Below are positions 38,768-48,446 of a DNA stretch of 64,000 nucleotides, one piece after another. Position 1 is the stretch's first letter. Each line of letters starts with the position of its first letter. The stretch spans positions 62,001-126,000 of the forward strand of contig NZ_JAOTBD010000004.1 in assembly GCF_026162625.1 (NCBI RefSeq), in the 5' to 3' direction. The notes under the pieces were generated by a model. The model saw nothing but the letters and a program-made list of their open reading frames with translations. It ran no database searches and was not told where the DNA came from. Made by a program: the position numbers and the translations under genes. The DNA comes from Paracoccus beibuensis (GTDB lineage: Bacteria; Pseudomonadota; Alphaproteobacteria; Rhodobacterales; Rhodobacteraceae).

Positions 38768-41551
38768 ATGACCTCCAAAGTCACGACCAGCAGCGCCCCG
38801 GCATCGGCCGGGGCGCTTCCCGTTCCCGCCCTTGAACCGCTGCTGGCGCGGCTGGACGAGAGCCTTGTCGGCCTGACCGAGCCGCGCCAGATCCGCGCGG
38901 CCGCCGTCGCGCTGCTGCTGCAGACGCGAACGGACGCGATGGCGGCGATCGAGGCGGGCTTTGCGACCCACCCCCGCGCGGCCCGAGAGACGGTGCGCGC
39001 CATCGCGTCGCTGACTGACGTGCTGGTCCTCGCCATCCACCGCGTCGCGACGACGCGCCTGCATCCGCAGCAGTCGCCGTCCGAGAACGAGCGGCTGGCT
39101 GTGCTGGCCGTCGGCGGCTATGGCCGGGCCGAGATGGCGCCGCATTCCGACGTCGACCTGCTGTTCCTGACGCCCTGGAAGATCACCCCCTGGGCCGAGA
39201 GCGTCGTCGAATCGATGCTCTACATGATGTGGGACCTCAAGTTGAAGATCGGGCATTCGATCCGCAGCGTCGATGACTGTCTGCGCCTCGGCGCCTCGGA
39301 CATGACGATCCGCACGTCGCTGGTGGAACACCGGGTCGTCACCGGCCACGCACCTCTCGCCGAGGAACTTCGCACGCGCCTGTGGGCCGAGCTGTTCGCG
39401 GGAACCGTGCCACAATTCGTCGAGGCCAAGCTGGAGGAACGCGCCAATCGCCATGCGCGCCAGGGTGGGCAGCGCTATGTTCTGGAACCCAATGTCAAAG
39501 AGGGAAAGGGCGGCCTGCGTGACCTCCAGACGCTCTACTGGATCTCGAAATACATCCACCGCGTCGACCGCGCGGTCGAACTGGTCGACCTGGGCGTCTT
39601 CACCCGCGAAGAGCACCTGGCCTTCTGGCAGGCCGAGGATTTCCTCTGGGCCGTGCGCAGCCACCTGCACCTGATCGCAGGAAGGCCCGTGGACGTGCTG
39701 TCCTTTGACATGCAGGTCGAAGTCGCGCGGCGCATGAAATACGCTGATACGCCCGCCCGGCGAGGCGTTGAATACTTCATGCAGGACTATTTCCGCCACG
39801 CCACCCGCGTCGGTGAACTGACCCGCGTCTTCCTGACCGAGCTGGAGGCGCAGCACGTCCGCACCGCACCCTTCCTCGGCCGCATCTTCCGCCGCCGCCG
39901 CAAGCTGCGGCACGGCTTTGTCGACCAGCAGGGACGGCTGTCGTTCGAGGACAGCAAGCATTTCCTGTCCGACCCGCTGAACATCCTGCGCCTGTTCGAG
40001 GAGGCGCTGCGCACCGGCGCGCTGATCCACCCCGACGCGATGCGCGTGGTGGCCGCCAACCTCGACCTGATCGACGACAAGGTCCAGTCCGACCCCGAGG
40101 CGATCCGCATCTTCATGGACCTGCTGGTGAAGCACGGCAATCCGGAACGCGCGCTGCGCCGGATGAACGAGCTGGGCGTTCTGGCCGCCTTCATCCCCGA
40201 GTTCGAGCCGGTCGTGGCAATGATGCAGTTCAACCTCTATCACCACTACACCGTCGACGAACATTCGATCCAATGCGTGGCCGCCCTGGCCGAGATCGAA
40301 CGCGGAGAACATCCCGAGGACCTGCCCCTGTCGTCGGGGATCATCGACGCGGGCGTCAACCGCCGCGTGCTCTACCTGGCGACGCTGCTCCACGACATCG
40401 GCAAGGGGCGGAGAGAGGACCACTCGATCCTGGGCGCCCGCATCGTGCGGCGCATCGCCACCCGCTTCGGTTTTTCGCAGGACGACATCGACACGGTCGA
40501 GTGGCTGGTCCGCAACCACTTGCTGATGTCCGACGTCGCGCAAAAGCGCGACATCAGCGATCCCCGCACCCTGCGCGACTTCGCAAAGGCCGTGAAGACC
40601 CGCAGGCGTCTGGACATGCTGCTGGTCCTGACCGTCTGCGACATCCGCGGCGTCGGCCCCGGCACCTGGAACAACTGGAAGGCCATGCTGCTGCGCAAGC
40701 TGCACCAGGAAACCGCCGCCGCGCTGGACAACGGGCTGGAGGAGCTGAACCGCGACCGCCGCCAGGCCGAGTCCAAGCGATCCCTGCGCCACATGCTGGT
40801 CGCCAAGGGCTGGGAAGCCCGCGCCATCCGCGCCGAGATGGCCCGCCACTATGACGCCTATTGGCCCGGCCTGCCGACACAGACACAGGCCGTCTTTGCG
40901 GAACTGCTGTCCGGCCTTGGTCCCGACGAGATCCGCATCGATCTGCGCGCAGACACGGACCGGGACGCCACGCGGGCGGCCTTCGTTCTTTCGGACCACC
41001 CCGGCATCTTTTCCCGCCTGGCGGGCGCCCTGACGCTGACCGGCGCCAACGTCGTCGACGCGCGCACCTATACGACGCGGGACGGCTATGCGACCGCGGT
41101 CTTCTGGGTTCAGGACAGCGAGGGCCATCCTTTCGCCGAAGATCGCCTGCCCCGCCTGCGGCAGACCATCCTGCGCACCCTTGCAGGCGAGATCGTCGCG
41201 CGAGAGGCCTTCGCCACCCGCGACAAGCCCAAGAAGCGCACGAAGGAATTCAAGTTCCCGACCCACGTCACCTTCGACAACGAGGGCAGCGACATCTACA
41301 CGATCATCGAGGTTGACACCCGCGACCGTCCGGGGCTGCTTTATGACCTGACGCGCACGCTCGCGGCGAACCACATCCAGATTGTCAGCGCCGTCATCGC
41401 GACCTTCGGGGCGCAGGTGGTGGACAGCTTCTACGTCAAGGACATGTTCGGGCTGAAACTGCACAGCCCGGCCAAACGGGAAGCGCTGGAAAAGAAACTG
41501 CGCGCGGCAATCGCCGACGGCGTGAAACGGGCCGAGGCTGAACAGGCATGA
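38768..41551 (+). CDS. glnD: [Protein-PII] uridylyltransferase / UMP-removing enzyme
   Basis: 927 residues, the nitrogen-status sensor that modifies PII proteins. Nucleotidyltransferase domain: GGYGRAEMAPHSDVDLLFLT. Central helix region with LEPNVKEGKGGLRDLQTLYW. HD phosphohydrolase domain: YLATLLHDIGKGRREDHSIL. Two C-terminal ACT domains that bind glutamine begin near FVLSDHPGIFSRLAGALTL and IIEVDTRDRPGLLYDLTRTL. The ATG at 38768 lies 17 bases after the upstream gene. murJ follows with a 4-base overlap. Confidence 0.96.
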   Translation: MTSKVTTSSAPASAGALPVPALEPLLARLDESLVGLTEPRQIRAAAVALLLQTRTDAMAAIEAGFATHPRAARETVRAIASLTDVLVLAIHRVATTRLHPQQSPSENERLAVLAVGGYGRAEMAPHSDVDLLFLTPWKITPWAESVVESMLYMMWDLKLKIGHSIRSVDDCLRLGASDMTIRTSLVEHRVVTGHAPLAEELRTRLWAELFAGTVPQFVEAKLEERANRHARQGGQRYVLEPNVKEGKGGLRDLQTLYWISKYIHRVDRAVELVDLGVFTREEHLAFWQAEDFLWAVRSHLHLIAGRPVDVLSFDMQVEVARRMKYADTPARRGVEYFMQDYFRHATRVGELTRVFLTELEAQHVRTAPFLGRIFRRRRKLRHGFVDQQGRLSFEDSKHFLSDPLNILRLFEEALRTGALIHPDAMRVVAANLDLIDDKVQSDPEAIRIFMDLLVKHGNPERALRRMNELGVLAAFIPEFEPVVAMMQFNLYHHYTVDEHSIQCVAALAEIERGEHPEDLPLSSGIIDAGVNRRVLYLATLLHDIGKGRREDHSILGARIVRRIATRFGFSQDDIDTVEWLVRNHLLMSDVAQKRDISDPRTLRDFAKAVKTRRRLDMLLVLTVCDIRGVGPGTWNNWKAMLLRKLHQETAAALDNGLEELNRDRRQAESKRSLRHMLVAKGWEARAIRAEMARHYDAYWPGLPTQTQAVFAELLSGLGPDEIRIDLRADTDRDATRAAFVLSDHPGIFSRLAGALTLTGANVVDARTYTTRDGYATAVFWVQDSEGHPFAEDRLPRLRQTILRTLAGEIVAREAFATRDKPKKRTKEFKFPTHVTFDNEGSDIYTIIEVDTRDRPGLLYDLTRTLAANHIQIVSAVIATFGAQVVDSFYVKDMFGLKLHSPAKREALEKKLRAAIADGVKRAEAEQA

Positions 41552-43077
41552 AAAGCGGACTTGTGCGGGGGTTCCTCTCGGTGGGGCTCTGGACGCTGAT
41601 CTCGCGTGCGTCGGGCTTCGTGCGCGACATCCTGATGGCGGCGTGGCTGGGCACCGGCCCGGTGGCCGAGGCGTTCCTGATCGCCCTGTCGCTGCCCAAC
41701 ATGTTCCGCCGCTTCTTCGCCGAAGGCGCGTTCAACACCGCCTTCGTGCCGATGTTTTCCAAGAAGATCGAGAACATCGACGAGGCGCAGGGCTTCGCCA
41801 GGGACGCGTTCTCGGGCCTGTTCATGACGGTCCTGGCGCTGTCGGCGCTGGCGATGATCTTCATGCCGGGGCTGGTCTGGCTGATGGCCTCGGGCTTCGT
41901 GGGCGATCCGCGCTTCGATCTGGCGGTGGAATACGGGCGGATCACCTTTCCCTATATCCTGCTGATCTCGATGGCGTCGATGATCTCGGGCGTGCTGAAT
42001 GCCAACGGGCGCTTCACGGCGGCCGCGGCGGCCCCGGTGCTGCTGAACCTGCTGTTCATCGTCGCGATGTACCTGGGCCGCTGGCAGGGCTGGGACCTGG
42101 GGCTGACGCTGGCCTGGGCCACGCCGGTCACCGGGATCGCGCAGTTGGCGCTGGTCTGGTGGGATGCGCGCGGCTCGGGCTATGTCTTCTGGCCGCGCCG
42201 CCCGCGCCTGACGCCCGATATGCGCCGCCTGATCGCCGTCGCCCTGCCCGCGGCCTTTGCGGGTGGCGTGGTGCAGATCAACCTGCTGATCGGCCGCCAG
42301 GTCGGGTCGCGGTTCGAGGGCGCCATCGCCTGGCTGTCCTATTCCGACCGGCTTTACCAGCTGCCGCTTGGCGTCGTGGGCGCCGCCGTGGCGGTGGTCC
42401 TGCTGCCGGAACTGGCCCGCCGGATTCGCGCCGACGATCACGCGGGCGGCCAGTCCGCCTATTCCCGCGCCACCGAGTTCGGCCTGTTCCTGACCCTGCC
42501 CGCCGCCTTCGCCATTGCCGTCATCGCCGAGCCGATGGTCTCGACCCTGTTCCAGCGCGGCGCGTTTTCGGCTTTCGACACGCAGCAGACGGCGGCGGCG
42601 CTGGTGGTCTATGCCTTCGGTCTTCCGGCCTTCGTGCTGCAGAAAATCCTGCAACCGCTGTATTTCGCGCGCGAGGATACGAAGACACCCTTCCGCTATG
42701 CGCTGTTTTCCATGCTGGTCAACGCGGTGGCGGCGTTCGGCCTGATGCCGGTCTTCGGCTTCCTTGCGGCGGCGCTTGGCACCACCATCGCGGCCTGGGT
42801 CATGGTCGCGCAGCTTTGGTGGGGGACCCGCTCGATGGGACAGGCGGCGCGGGCCGATGACCGGCTGCGGCGCGCCTTCCCGCGCATCCTGCTGGCTTCT
42901 CTCTTGATGGCGGGAGCGCTCTGGGTGACGCGCCACCTGCTGGAGGGCGCCGGCCTCGGGCGCGGGGTTGGGCTGGCGATCCTCGTCTTCGGCGGGGCCG
43001 CGATCTACTTCGCGCTGGCCTACCTGATCGCCGGCTATCGCCCGTCCGAGCTGAAGGCGGCGATCCGGCGCGGTTAA
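41548..43077 (+). CDS. murJ: Lipid II flippase MurJ
   Basis: 509 residues with about 14 TM helices, moving lipid II across the inner membrane for cell-wall synthesis. Family motifs: LISRASGFVRDILMAAWLGT, NMFRRFFAEGAFNTAFVPMF, and GVVGAAVAVVLLPELARRIR. The start overlaps the glnD stop (ATGA), an arrangement common in alphaproteobacteria. The stop region overlaps the end of the convergent rhomboid-like gene by 4 bases. Confidence 0.95.
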   Translation: MKSGLVRGFLSVGLWTLISRASGFVRDILMAAWLGTGPVAEAFLIALSLPNMFRRFFAEGAFNTAFVPMFSKKIENIDEAQGFARDAFSGLFMTVLALSALAMIFMPGLVWLMASGFVGDPRFDLAVEYGRITFPYILLISMASMISGVLNANGRFTAAAAAPVLLNLLFIVAMYLGRWQGWDLGLTLAWATPVTGIAQLALVWWDARGSGYVFWPRRPRLTPDMRRLIAVALPAAFAGGVVQINLLIGRQVGSRFEGAIAWLSYSDRLYQLPLGVVGAAVAVVLLPELARRIRADDHAGGQSAYSRATEFGLFLTLPAAFAIAVIAEPMVSTLFQRGAFSAFDTQQTAAALVVYAFGLPAFVLQKILQPLYFAREDTKTPFRYALFSMLVNAVAAFGLMPVFGFLAAALGTTIAAWVMVAQLWWGTRSMGQAARADDRLRRAFPRILLASLLMAGALWVTRHLLEGAGLGRGVGLAILVFGGAAIYFALAYLIAGYRPSELKAAIRRG

Positions 43078-43775
43078 CGCTGTCGGATCTGCGCCACCGT
43101 CCGGGCGATCCCGCCGTCGACCAGCAGGAAGGACAGCGCGAAGCCGGTGGCAAAGCCGGCGATCTCGGCGATCCAGCCCTGACCCGCACCGCCGAAGACA
43201 AGGCCGAAGGCCAGCTGGAACGCCAGCAGCATGCCGATCAGGGCAAAGGCGCGCAGGCGGTTGGCGTTCTGCGCCGCCAGCCGCGTCCACAGCAGGAAGG
43301 TGAACGCGCCGACGAGCCCATAGACCGCCGGATAGCCACCGATCAGCGGCGACGGCCGCGCCCCGATCACCGGCAGCACCGCCGCATAGACCAGCGCCCC
43401 TCCGATGGCGGACCCGAGATACAGCGCCAGCACTGCGGCGGGGCGGAAGTTCTGCGCGACCATGTTGCCAAGGGCCAGCGTGAAGACGACGACGAACAGC
43501 GCGTGCGTCAGCGAGACGTGCACGAAGCTGTAGCTGATGATCCGATAGAACTGGTCCAGGTCCAGCGCGCCGAACGTCCAGACCCGCTGCGCCAGTTCCG
43601 GCGGAAAGGCGGTCAAGCGGATCGCCGACAGGCGCAGGCCGACACCCTCGGCCCCGCCGATCAGCCCGGCGTTTCCAAGCGCGAAGACGGCTTCGGATGC
43701 GATGACAGGCAGGGCCAGCAGCCAGATCACCGGCGGCAGGGGGTTCAGCGGGGATTCAGTCAGGCCGGGGCGCAT
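43074..43775 (-). CDS. Rhomboid-family membrane protein lacking catalytic residues
   Basis: 233 residues with about six TM helices, laid out like a rhomboid: a loop and TM pair with FVHVSLTHALFVVVFTLALG, a helix where the catalytic Ser should be, and a last helix where the His should be. The expected GxSGxxxG reads GGYPAVYGLVGAF (no Ser), and the AH..G motif reads WIAEIAGFATG (no His). A protease of this class is therefore unlikely; a pseudoprotease that binds membrane proteins is more likely. Start ATG 43775 fits the hydrophobic start. Tail to tail with murJ. Confidence 0.75.
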   Translation of the reverse strand: MRPGLTESPLNPLPPVIWLLALPVIASEAVFALGNAGLIGGAEGVGLRLSAIRLTAFPPELAQRVWTFGALDLDQFYRIISYSFVHVSLTHALFVVVFTLALGNMVAQNFRPAAVLALYLGSAIGGALVYAAVLPVIGARPSPLIGGYPAVYGLVGAFTFLLWTRLAAQNANRLRAFALIGMLLAFQLAFGLVFGGAGQGWIAEIAGFATGFALSFLLVDGGIARTVAQIRQR

Positions 43776-43851
43776 GGGCGTTCCTTGACGGTTGCGAAGG
43801 GTCGGGCCAACCGCTAAGCCAGCGGCCAGGAAATTCCAAGGCAGGCCCGTC

Positions 43852-44886
43852 ATGTCCGACCAGATCAACGCCCAGTTCCGCCCGCGCATCTTCTCGGGCA
43901 TCCAGCCCTCTGGCGGGCTGACGCTTGGCAACTATCTGGGCGCGCTGAAGCGGTTCGCGGCCCTGCAGGGGGACAAGGCCGAGACGATCTATTGCATCGT
44001 GGACCTGCACGCGATCACCGTCTGGCAGGACCCCGAGGTGCTGCGCGCCCGCATCCGCGAGGCCGCGGCCGCCTTCATGGCGGCGGGCGTGGACCCGGCG
44101 CAATCGATCCTGTTCAACCAGTCGCAGGTCAGCGCCCATGCCGAGATGGCTTGGCTGTTCAATACGGTGGCCCGCGTCGGCTGGATGTACCGGATGACGC
44201 AGTTCAAGGACAAGGCGGGCAAGAACACCGAGAACGTCAGCCTGGGTCTTCTGGCCTACCCTGCCCTGATGGCGGCCGACATCCTGACCTACCAGGCAAC
44301 GGCGGTTCCCGTGGGCGAGGATCAGAAGCAGCACCTGGAGCTGACCCGCGACATCGCGGCCAAGTTCAACCACGATTATGGCGTCGAACATTTCCCGATC
44401 ACGGAACCCCTGATCGAGGGAGTGGCGACGCGCGTCATGTCGCTGCGGGATGGGTCGAAGAAGATGTCGAAATCCGATCCCTCGGACGCCAGCCGCATCA
44501 ACCTGACGGACGATGCCGACACCATCGCGCAGAAGATCCGCAAGGCCCGCACCGATGCCGAGCCGCTGCCCGGGCAGATGGACGCGCTGAAGGACCGCCC
44601 CGAGGCGAAGAACCTGGTCAACATCTATGCCGCCCTGACGGACGAGACACCCGACCAGGTGCTGGCGCGGTTCGAGGGCCAGGGCTTCGGCGCCTTCAAG
44701 CCCGCCCTGGCCGAGGTCGCGGTCGAGGCGCTGTCGCCGATCACCCGCCGCATGGCCGAGTTCATGGCCGACCCCGCCCAGATCGACGCGATCCTGGCCG
44801 ACGGATCGGCCCGCGCGGATGCCGTCGCGACGCCGATCCTGGAGCGGACCAAGGACATCATGGGCCTGCTGCGCACCCGCGCCTGA
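43852..44886 (+). CDS. trpS: Tryptophanyl-tRNA synthetase
   Basis: 344 residues, class I. The HIGH-equivalent lies in [20 protein letters not shown], and the KMSKS loop is [13 protein letters not shown]. The tryptophan pocket motifs are [20 protein letters not shown] and [16 protein letters not shown]. The ATG at 43852 matches the family start ([16 protein letters not shown]). Divergent from the rhomboid-like gene. Confidence 0.96.
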   Translation: MSDQINAQFRPRIFSGIQPSGGLTLGNYLGALKRFAALQGDKAETIYCIVDLHAITVWQDPEVLRARIREAAAAFMAAGVDPAQSILFNQSQVSAHAEMAWLFNTVARVGWMYRMTQFKDKAGKNTENVSLGLLAYPALMAADILTYQATAVPVGEDQKQHLELTRDIAAKFNHDYGVEHFPITEPLIEGVATRVMSLRDGSKKMSKSDPSDASRINLTDDADTIAQKIRKARTDAEPLPGQMDALKDRPEAKNLVNIYAALTDETPDQVLARFEGQGFGAFKPALAEVAVEALSPITRRMAEFMADPAQIDAILADGSARADAVATPILERTKDIMGLLRTRA

Positions 44887-44965
44887 ACACGACCTGCGCT
44901 TTTTTTGGCGCGGCAGGGTTGCACCGCCGCGCCTGCTGCGGCTATCAGCCGGTACAAGCGCATGG

Positions 44966-45011
44966 ACCCGGTGAGAACCCGGGTGGCTACTCCGGCCGCC
45001 GATCCGCCGGA
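44966..45011 (+). promoter_or_regulatory. Structured leader RNA upstream of the SulP gene
   Basis: Two adjacent hairpins 70-115 bases before the transporter start. The first (44966-44984) has seven pairs with one bulged C, capped by a GAGA (GNRA) tetraloop. The second (44991-45011) pairs TCCGGC with GCCGGA around nine bases. The position and the stable tetraloop recall the alphaproteobacterial sul1 RNA motif, which is described upstream of sulfate transporter genes; I cannot confirm this from memory alone. Confidence 0.45.
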
Positions 45012-45079
45012 CAATTCGAACCTTTGCGGATTTGCTGGACCCCGCGCCCGCCGCGGCCCCGGTCAGGAACGGATTATTC

Positions 45080-46576
45080 ATGTTTTCACTCTCTCGCTAC
45101 AAGGGCGAATGGCTGGGCAACATCCGGCCCGACCTGCTGTCGGGGCTTGTCGTCGCCCTTGCCCTGATCCCCGAGGCGATCGCCTTTTCGATCATCGCCG
45201 GGGTCGACCCGAAGGTCGGCCTCTATGCCAGCTTCTCGATTGCCGTGATCACGGCGATCACCGGCGGCAGGCCCGGCATGATCTCGGCCGCGACGGCCGC
45301 GACGGCGGTGCTGATGGTCACGCTGGTGCGCGACCACGGGCTGGAATACCTGCTGGCCGCGACGGTTCTGGCCGGGCTGATCCAGATCGCCTGCGGCCTG
45401 CTGAAGCTGGGCTTCGTGATGCGCTTCGTGTCGAAGTCGGTCATGACCGGCTTCGTCAACGCGCTCGCGATCCTGATCTTCATGGCGCAGCTGCCAGAGC
45501 TTGACCCTGCAACCCCCGGTGTCGGCTGGTTCACCTACGCCCTTGTCGCGGCGTCGCTTGCGATCATCTATCTCTTTCCGCGCATCACCAGGGCCATTCC
45601 GTCGCCGCTGGTGACGATCGTGGTGCTGACGGCGCTGGCCACGACCTTTGGCTGGGACGTCAGGACCGTCGGCGACATGGGCGCCCTGCCCGACACGCTG
45701 CCCGTGTTCCTGCTGCCCGACGTGCCGCTGAACCTGGAAACGCTGCGGATCATCCTGCCCTATTCCTTCGCGGTTGGCATCGTCGGCCTTCTGGAAAGCC
45801 TGATGACCCAGAACCTGGTGGACGAGCTGACCGACACCCGGTCGAACCGCAACCAGGAATGCATCGGCCAGGGCCTTGCCAACAGCGCCACGGGCTTCAT
45901 CGGCGGCATGGCCGGCTGCGCGATGATCGGCCAGTCCATGATCAACGTGAAGTCCGGCGGTCGGGGGCGCCTGTCGTCCTTCACCGCCGGGGTCGCGCTG
46001 CTGATCCTTGTCGTGGGCCTTGGCGGCCTTGTCAGCCGCATCCCGATGGCGGCGCTTGTCGCGATCATGATCATGGTGTCCATCGGGACCTTCAGCTGGT
46101 CGTCGATCGGCAACCTGCGCTCGCATCCGCGGTCGTCCTCGGCCGTGATGCTGGCCACGGTGGCCACCGTCGTCTGGACGCACAACCTGGCTATCGGTGT
46201 GCTGGTGGGTGTGCTCTTGTCGGGGATATTCTTCGCGGCCAAGATCGCGCAGCTGTTCCGCGTGTCCTCGACCCTGTCGAAGGACGGACGCAGTCGCACC
46301 TATGTCGTCGAGGGGCAGATGTTCTATGGCTCGGTCGAGGATTTCATGGCCGCCTTCGACTTTTCGGAGCCGCTGGACCATGTCACGATCGACGTCAGCC
46401 GCGCACATATCTGGGACATCAGCTCGGTTCAGGCCCTGGACATGGCGATCCTCAAGTTCCGCCGTGACGGAGCCGAGGTCAGGCTGGTCGGCATGAATGA
46501 TGCTTCGGAAACCCTCGTGGATCGGCTCGCCGTGCATGACAAATCCGGCGCACTCGATAAACTGGTCGCACATTAG
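45080..46576 (+). CDS. SulP family anion transporter with STAS domain
   Basis: 498 residues. The membrane part has about 12-14 TM helices with the SulP signature region [20 protein letters not shown] and [21 protein letters not shown] conserved acidic and NQE pattern is seen in [20 protein letters not shown]. The C-terminal STAS domain (about 395-498) includes [20 protein letters not shown]. Substrates in the family are sulfate, bicarbonate or dicarboxylates. The start at 45080 ([11 protein letters not shown]) is chosen over the extension to 45032. The tandem USP gene follows 12 bases later. Confidence 0.9.
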   Translation: MFSLSRYKGEWLGNIRPDLLSGLVVALALIPEAIAFSIIAGVDPKVGLYASFSIAVITAITGGRPGMISAATAATAVLMVTLVRDHGLEYLLAATVLAGLIQIACGLLKLGFVMRFVSKSVMTGFVNALAILIFMAQLPELDPATPGVGWFTYALVAASLAIIYLFPRITRAIPSPLVTIVVLTALATTFGWDVRTVGDMGALPDTLPVFLLPDVPLNLETLRIILPYSFAVGIVGLLESLMTQNLVDELTDTRSNRNQECIGQGLANSATGFIGGMAGCAMIGQSMINVKSGGRGRLSSFTAGVALLILVVGLGGLVSRIPMAALVAIMIMVSIGTFSWSSIGNLRSHPRSSSAVMLATVATVVWTHNLAIGVLVGVLLSGIFFAAKIAQLFRVSSTLSKDGRSRTYVVEGQMFYGSVEDFMAAFDFSEPLDHVTIDVSRAHIWDISSVQALDMAILKFRRDGAEVRLVGMNDASETLVDRLAVHDKSGALDKLVAH

Positions 46577-46588
46577 CGGGGGACAATC

Positions 46589-47443
46589 ATGACGGACAAG
46601 ATCATCGCCTTGGTGGACGGGTCGGTCTATGCCACCTCGGTCTGCGAACATGCTGGCTGGATGTCGGCGCGCAGCGGGGTTCCGGTTCACTTGCTTCACG
46701 TCCTGGGCCGCAGGGAGGCGGCAAATGCGCAGGACCTGTCGGGCGCGATTCGGCTTGGCGCTCGAAGCGCGCTGCTGGAAGAGCTGTCGACGCTGGACGC
46801 CCAGAGGGCGCGGATCGCCAATGCCCAAGGGCGGGCGCTGCTGGAGGACGCGCGATCCCTGGTCGAAGCGTCGGGTGCCGTCGGGGTGACGTCCCGCCTG
46901 GACCAGGGCGACCTGATCGAGCGGGCCGCCGGACGAGAGACCGACGCCCGGCTGATCGTCATCGGCAAGCGGGGTGCGGCTGCGGATTTTGCGCAGGGTC
47001 ACCTCGGCTCGAACCTGGAACGGATCGTCAGGGCGGCGCGCGTGCCCGTCCTGGTCGCGGCGCGCACGTTCCGCCCGATCTCTCGGGTGCTGATCGCGTT
47101 CGACGGTGGGTCTTCTTCGGTGAAGGCGGTCGATCACATCGCCGCGGATCCCGCCTTCCATGGCCTGTTGGTCGAGGTCGCAATGGTCGGTCCCGGCCCC
47201 CGTAACGCCGAAAGCCACCTGGACGAGGCGATCCTGCGGCTTCGGGCGGCTGGGGTCGATGCTCAGCCTAAGATGCTGGAAGGGCAGCCCGAGGCGGCGC
47301 TGGTGAGCCGGATCGAGGAACAGGATCACGACCTTCTGGTCATGGGCGCCTATGGCCACAGCCGGATCCGGCGGCTGATCATCGGTTCGACCACGACGCA
47401 GATGCTGATCGAATCGCGCCGGCCGGTCCTTCTGTTCCGCTGA
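46589..47443 (+). CDS. Universal stress protein, two tandem UspA domains
   Basis: 284 residues. Domain 1 (1-150) starts MTDKIIALVDGSVYATSVCE and has the loop VIGKRGAAADFAQGHLGSNL. Domain 2 (about 158-284) starts RVLIAFDGGSSSVKAVDHIA and ends in VMGAYGHSRIRRLIIGSTTT. The second follows the ATP-binding pattern G-x2-G-x9-G-S/T exactly, so at least domain 2 should bind ATP. The family stabilises cells in stress. SulP-USP pairs are frequent, and the 12-base gap indicates an operon. Confidence 0.92.
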   Translation: MTDKIIALVDGSVYATSVCEHAGWMSARSGVPVHLLHVLGRREAANAQDLSGAIRLGARSALLEELSTLDAQRARIANAQGRALLEDARSLVEASGAVGVTSRLDQGDLIERAAGRETDARLIVIGKRGAAADFAQGHLGSNLERIVRAARVPVLVAARTFRPISRVLIAFDGGSSSVKAVDHIAADPAFHGLLVEVAMVGPGPRNAESHLDEAILRLRAAGVDAQPKMLEGQPEAALVSRIEEQDHDLLVMGAYGHSRIRRLIIGSTTTQMLIESRRPVLLFR

Positions 47444-47453
47444 CCGGGTCGCG

Positions 47454-48446
47454 TCACCTGATCGTCGCTCGGCTGCGACCGCTGCGCTTCGAGGCGTAAA
47501 GCGCCTCGTCAGCCAGGGCCAGCACCTCGTCGGGATGTTCGGCCCCGTCGGTGGGCCAGATGATGATCCCCAGGCTGGTTGACACGGGCGGGCCGCTTAG
47601 CTGCGAGGGCGTCAGCGCGTTGATCGCCGTGATGATCCGGCCCGACAGCTGTTCGAGCGCGGGCCGCGAGATCATCCCCGGCAGCAGAAGGACGAATTCG
47701 TCGCCACCGATTCGTGTCGCCGTGTCGGCCCGCCGGATCTGGTCACGCAGCACCTTGCCGACGGCACGCAGAAGGTCGTCCCCCGCCTGATGCCCAAGCC
47801 TGTCGTTGACCTGCTTGAAGTTGTCGAGGTCCAGGTGCACCAACGCAAACGGCCTGATGTCACCCGTCTCGGACGGCTTCAGCGCCGACGACAGCGTCAG
47901 GTCCAGCTTGCGCCTGTTGCCGAGACCGGTCAGCGGGTCGGTCTGCGCCTGCTTCAGGGCGCTTGCGCGCGACTCCGCCAGTTGCTCGTTGAAGCGCGAC
48001 AGCTCCATCAGGACGCCGCGATTGGCCTCGTGCAGGAACAGCAGCTCCATCGCCAGGTCGGAGGGCGCGAAATCGGCATCCGTCAGCCCGGCCTGCCGGA
48101 TCGCGTGGTGCAGCCCGATCCCGAATCCGAGGTTCAGCAGAAGCGATCCGTCGAACACCCTGACGCCATGGCCGCGCAAGACCAGCCGGCTTTCAGGCTC
48201 GACACGCAGGAACAGGCGCCGGCGCCCGTCGACGGCCCCTCTGATCGCGGTCATGGGATCCGCCGGCTCTCCGGGCCGTGCGCCTGACAGTCGGCCGACC
48301 AGGCCCGCATCCAGATCCGGGAGCAGCTTCGCAAGCGTCGGCCCCGCCGAGATGACCGTGCCGTCATCCCGCAACCAAAGGTGCATCGGCAGCAGCTGCG
48401 CCAAGGCGGCCCCCCGCACCAGGCAAGATTTACCGGCCATGCTCAT
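47454..48446 (-). CDS. HNOBA-type sensor with GGDEF diguanylate cyclase
   Basis: 330 residues. The N-terminal 150 residues match the heme-NO-binding-associated PAS-like domain: MHLWLRDDGTVISAGPTLAK and LLPDLDAGLVGRL, then SLLLNLGFGIGLHHAIRQAG and APSDLAMELLFLHEANRGVL. A helix (about 140-170) links to a GGDEF domain with TDPLTGLGNRRKLD and TRIGGDEFVLLLPG (active-site motif intact). The RxxD inhibitory site five residues before GGDEF is not present. It is translationally coupled to the upstream H-NOX-like gene (ATGA). It should make c-di-GMP under control of the partner. Confidence 0.88.
   Translation of the reverse strand: MSMAGKSCLVRGAALAQLLPMHLWLRDDGTVISAGPTLAKLLPDLDAGLVGRLSGARPGEPADPMTAIRGAVDGRRRLFLRVEPESRLVLRGHGVRVFDGSLLLNLGFGIGLHHAIRQAGLTDADFAPSDLAMELLFLHEANRGVLMELSRFNEQLAESRASALKQAQTDPLTGLGNRRKLDLTLSSALKPSETGDIRPFALVHLDLDNFKQVNDRLGHQAGDDLLRAVGKVLRDQIRRADTATRIGGDEFVLLLPGMISRPALEQLSGRIITAINALTPSQLSGPPVSTSLGIIIWPTDGAEHPDEVLALADEALYASKRSGRSRATIR

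Noticed and set aside
38282-41464. Open frame of 1060 codons on the minus strand opposite glnD
   Set aside because: It mirrors the codon pattern of glnD, begins in the preceding gene and has no motifs; a shadow of GC-rich coding DNA. The same holds for the long antisense frames at 45086-47359 and 41431-43290.
44898-44915. T run after trpS as a terminator
   Set aside because: The seven T lie between GCGC and GCGC, i.e. inside the loop of a short hairpin, not after a stem.
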